Shown one piece after another: positions 63,462-64,000 of a DNA stretch of 64,000 nt. Every line of letters starts with the position of its first letter. Within the stretch, counting starts at the first letter, position 1. The notes beneath the pieces were generated by a model, which had not been told where the DNA came from, made no database searches, and was given only the letters and a program-made list of their open reading frames with translations. The position numbers were made by a program, and so were the translations under genes. Origin of the DNA: Saprospiraceae bacterium (GTDB lineage Bacteria > Bacteroidota > Bacteroidia > Chitinophagales > Saprospiraceae); NCBI GenBank assembly GCA_013214355.1, contig JABSSL010000023.1, forward strand, positions 1 to 64,000, in the 5' to 3' direction.

Positions 63462-63543
63462 TTAGGTGAGTTGTACGCGTTAAGTTATTCGCCAAAAATC
63501 ATATATCCTGCCAGGATCAACAGCATAACTAAGCCAATTAGGG

Positions 63544-64000
63544 CTAATAACTAATCGACAATTCTACCCGGGTGCCAGCGGCTTCTCCTTTTTCATCCAC
63601 GAGATCTTCGATATGAACAGAGGCATCTGTCTCATAAATCTTATTGATGGTTTGCAAGCGCTCGTTGGTGATATTCATCGCCATGGATTTTCGGCGCGGA
63701 TTTGGAGTTTCCATACTTGCCGCTTTACTTCTTCCCACGCCATTGTCTTCTATCGTGCACTTCAGATAGCCATTGTCTTTGGCGAAGGAAAGCGTGATCT
63801 TCCCGGGCCCTCCTTTGTGCCGAAGGCCATGCCAAATCCCATTTTCAACATAAGGCTGGATAAGCATGGGAGGGATATCGATGTCATCGGGATCAAGGGC
63901 CTGATCTATGTTTACTTCATACTCTACTTCGTTGTTGAAGCGGAGGCTTTCCATCTCCATATATAGTTTCAGGGCTTCTATTTCATCTTTCAAATTGACA
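63544..64000 (-). CDS. LytS-type histidine kinase, C-terminal part (cut by window edge)
   Basis: The last 150 or so residues of a membrane kinase of the His_kinase/HATPase (LytS, YehU-like) group; the N-terminal part lies beyond the right edge. The visible part starts in the helix LKDEIEALKLYMEMESLRF, which follows the histidine box, and shows the N box IQPYVENGIWHGLRH, the G1 box IEDNGVG and the later strand GTRVELSISY, then the stop codon. Partners of this type are LytTR-type regulators; none is in the window. Confidence 0.88.
   Translation of the reverse strand, partial: VNLKDEIEALKLYMEMESLRFNNEVEYEVNIDQALDPDDIDIPPMLIQPYVENGIWHGLRHKGGPGKITLSFAKDNGYLKCTIEDNGVGRSKAASMETPNPRRKSMAMNITNERLQTINKIYETDASVHIEDLVDEKGEAAGTRVELSISY

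Noticed and set aside
63462..63543. A possible small single-membrane-segment peptide on the minus strand after the LytS-type kinase
   Set aside because: The only ATG gives 13 residues and the longer frame has no start codon.

Overview
The window reads as a chromosomal segment of a Bacteroidota bacterium, probably Saprospiria or a close relative; this is inferred from content because no rRNA lies in the window. The signs are a SusC/SusD pair with an ECF sigma factor and a FecR anti-sigma factor, a giant secreted protein ending in a CHU_C (type B) type IX secretion sorting domain, a tricorn-like S41 peptidase, a STN-containing TonB receptor, and promoters of the Bacteroidota form TTG-N18..21-TANNTTTG. 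I see no tRNA, rRNA, CRISPR array, transposase or prophage, and the segment looks like ordinary chromosome with dispersed palindromic intergenic repeats.

Layout. 0-2.5 kb: atpD-atpC with a promoter and a terminator. 2.5-3.05 kb: a gene-free stretch with four phased direct repeats, a good promoter and an almost G-free stretch downstream. 3-12.3 kb, mostly minus strand: two unknown envelope proteins, sucB, a RibD-like reductase, a beta-propeller lipoprotein, a cytosolic trypsin-like protease next to a NUC1 nuclease, and lgt. Two copies of a repeat with a covarying hairpin lie in this part. 12.3-19.4 kb: tricorn-like peptidase, a membrane protein, a DUF3299-like protein, a DUF1028 protein and a lone LolD-like ATPase. 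19.5-23.1 kb: ileS behind an isoleucine-codon leader peptide and an intrinsic terminator. 23.2-28.7 kb: thioredoxin-domain protein, SCP2 protein, NmrA-like protein, acetyltransferase and acyl-CoA ligase.

28.8-37 kb: a nutrient-uptake locus (SusD, SusC, FecR, ECF sigma, and a divergent GntR regulator with a ligand-binding domain). Its STN domain, FecR and sigma factor form a complete trans-envelope signalling chain. 37.1-48 kb: a VWA protein, an S1/P1 nuclease, a three-gene signalling operon (PAS histidine kinase, stand-alone receiver, unknown membrane protein), a DUF5060 glycosidase-like protein and a GT39-like glycosyltransferase. 48.2-52.8 kb: a 1521-residue secreted protein with a CSLREA/parallel beta-helix head and 14 tandem repeats of about 54 residues. 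53-56.1 kb: AlkB-like dioxygenase, a Tat-type Gfo/Idh/MocA oxidoreductase and an O-antigen-ligase-like protein. 56.2-60.3 kb: pheS, hisS and gatA, a translation cluster. 60.3-64 kb: a Rieske oxygenase, a sulfatase lipoprotein and the C-terminal part of a LytS-type histidine kinase cut by the window edge.

The points most worth a second look are the ileS attenuator, the phased-repeat promoter at 2.56-2.67 kb that leads no gene, the protease-nuclease pair, and the signalling operon whose kinase lacks a recognisable phospho-histidine box. All calls come from reading the sequence; no database search was run.
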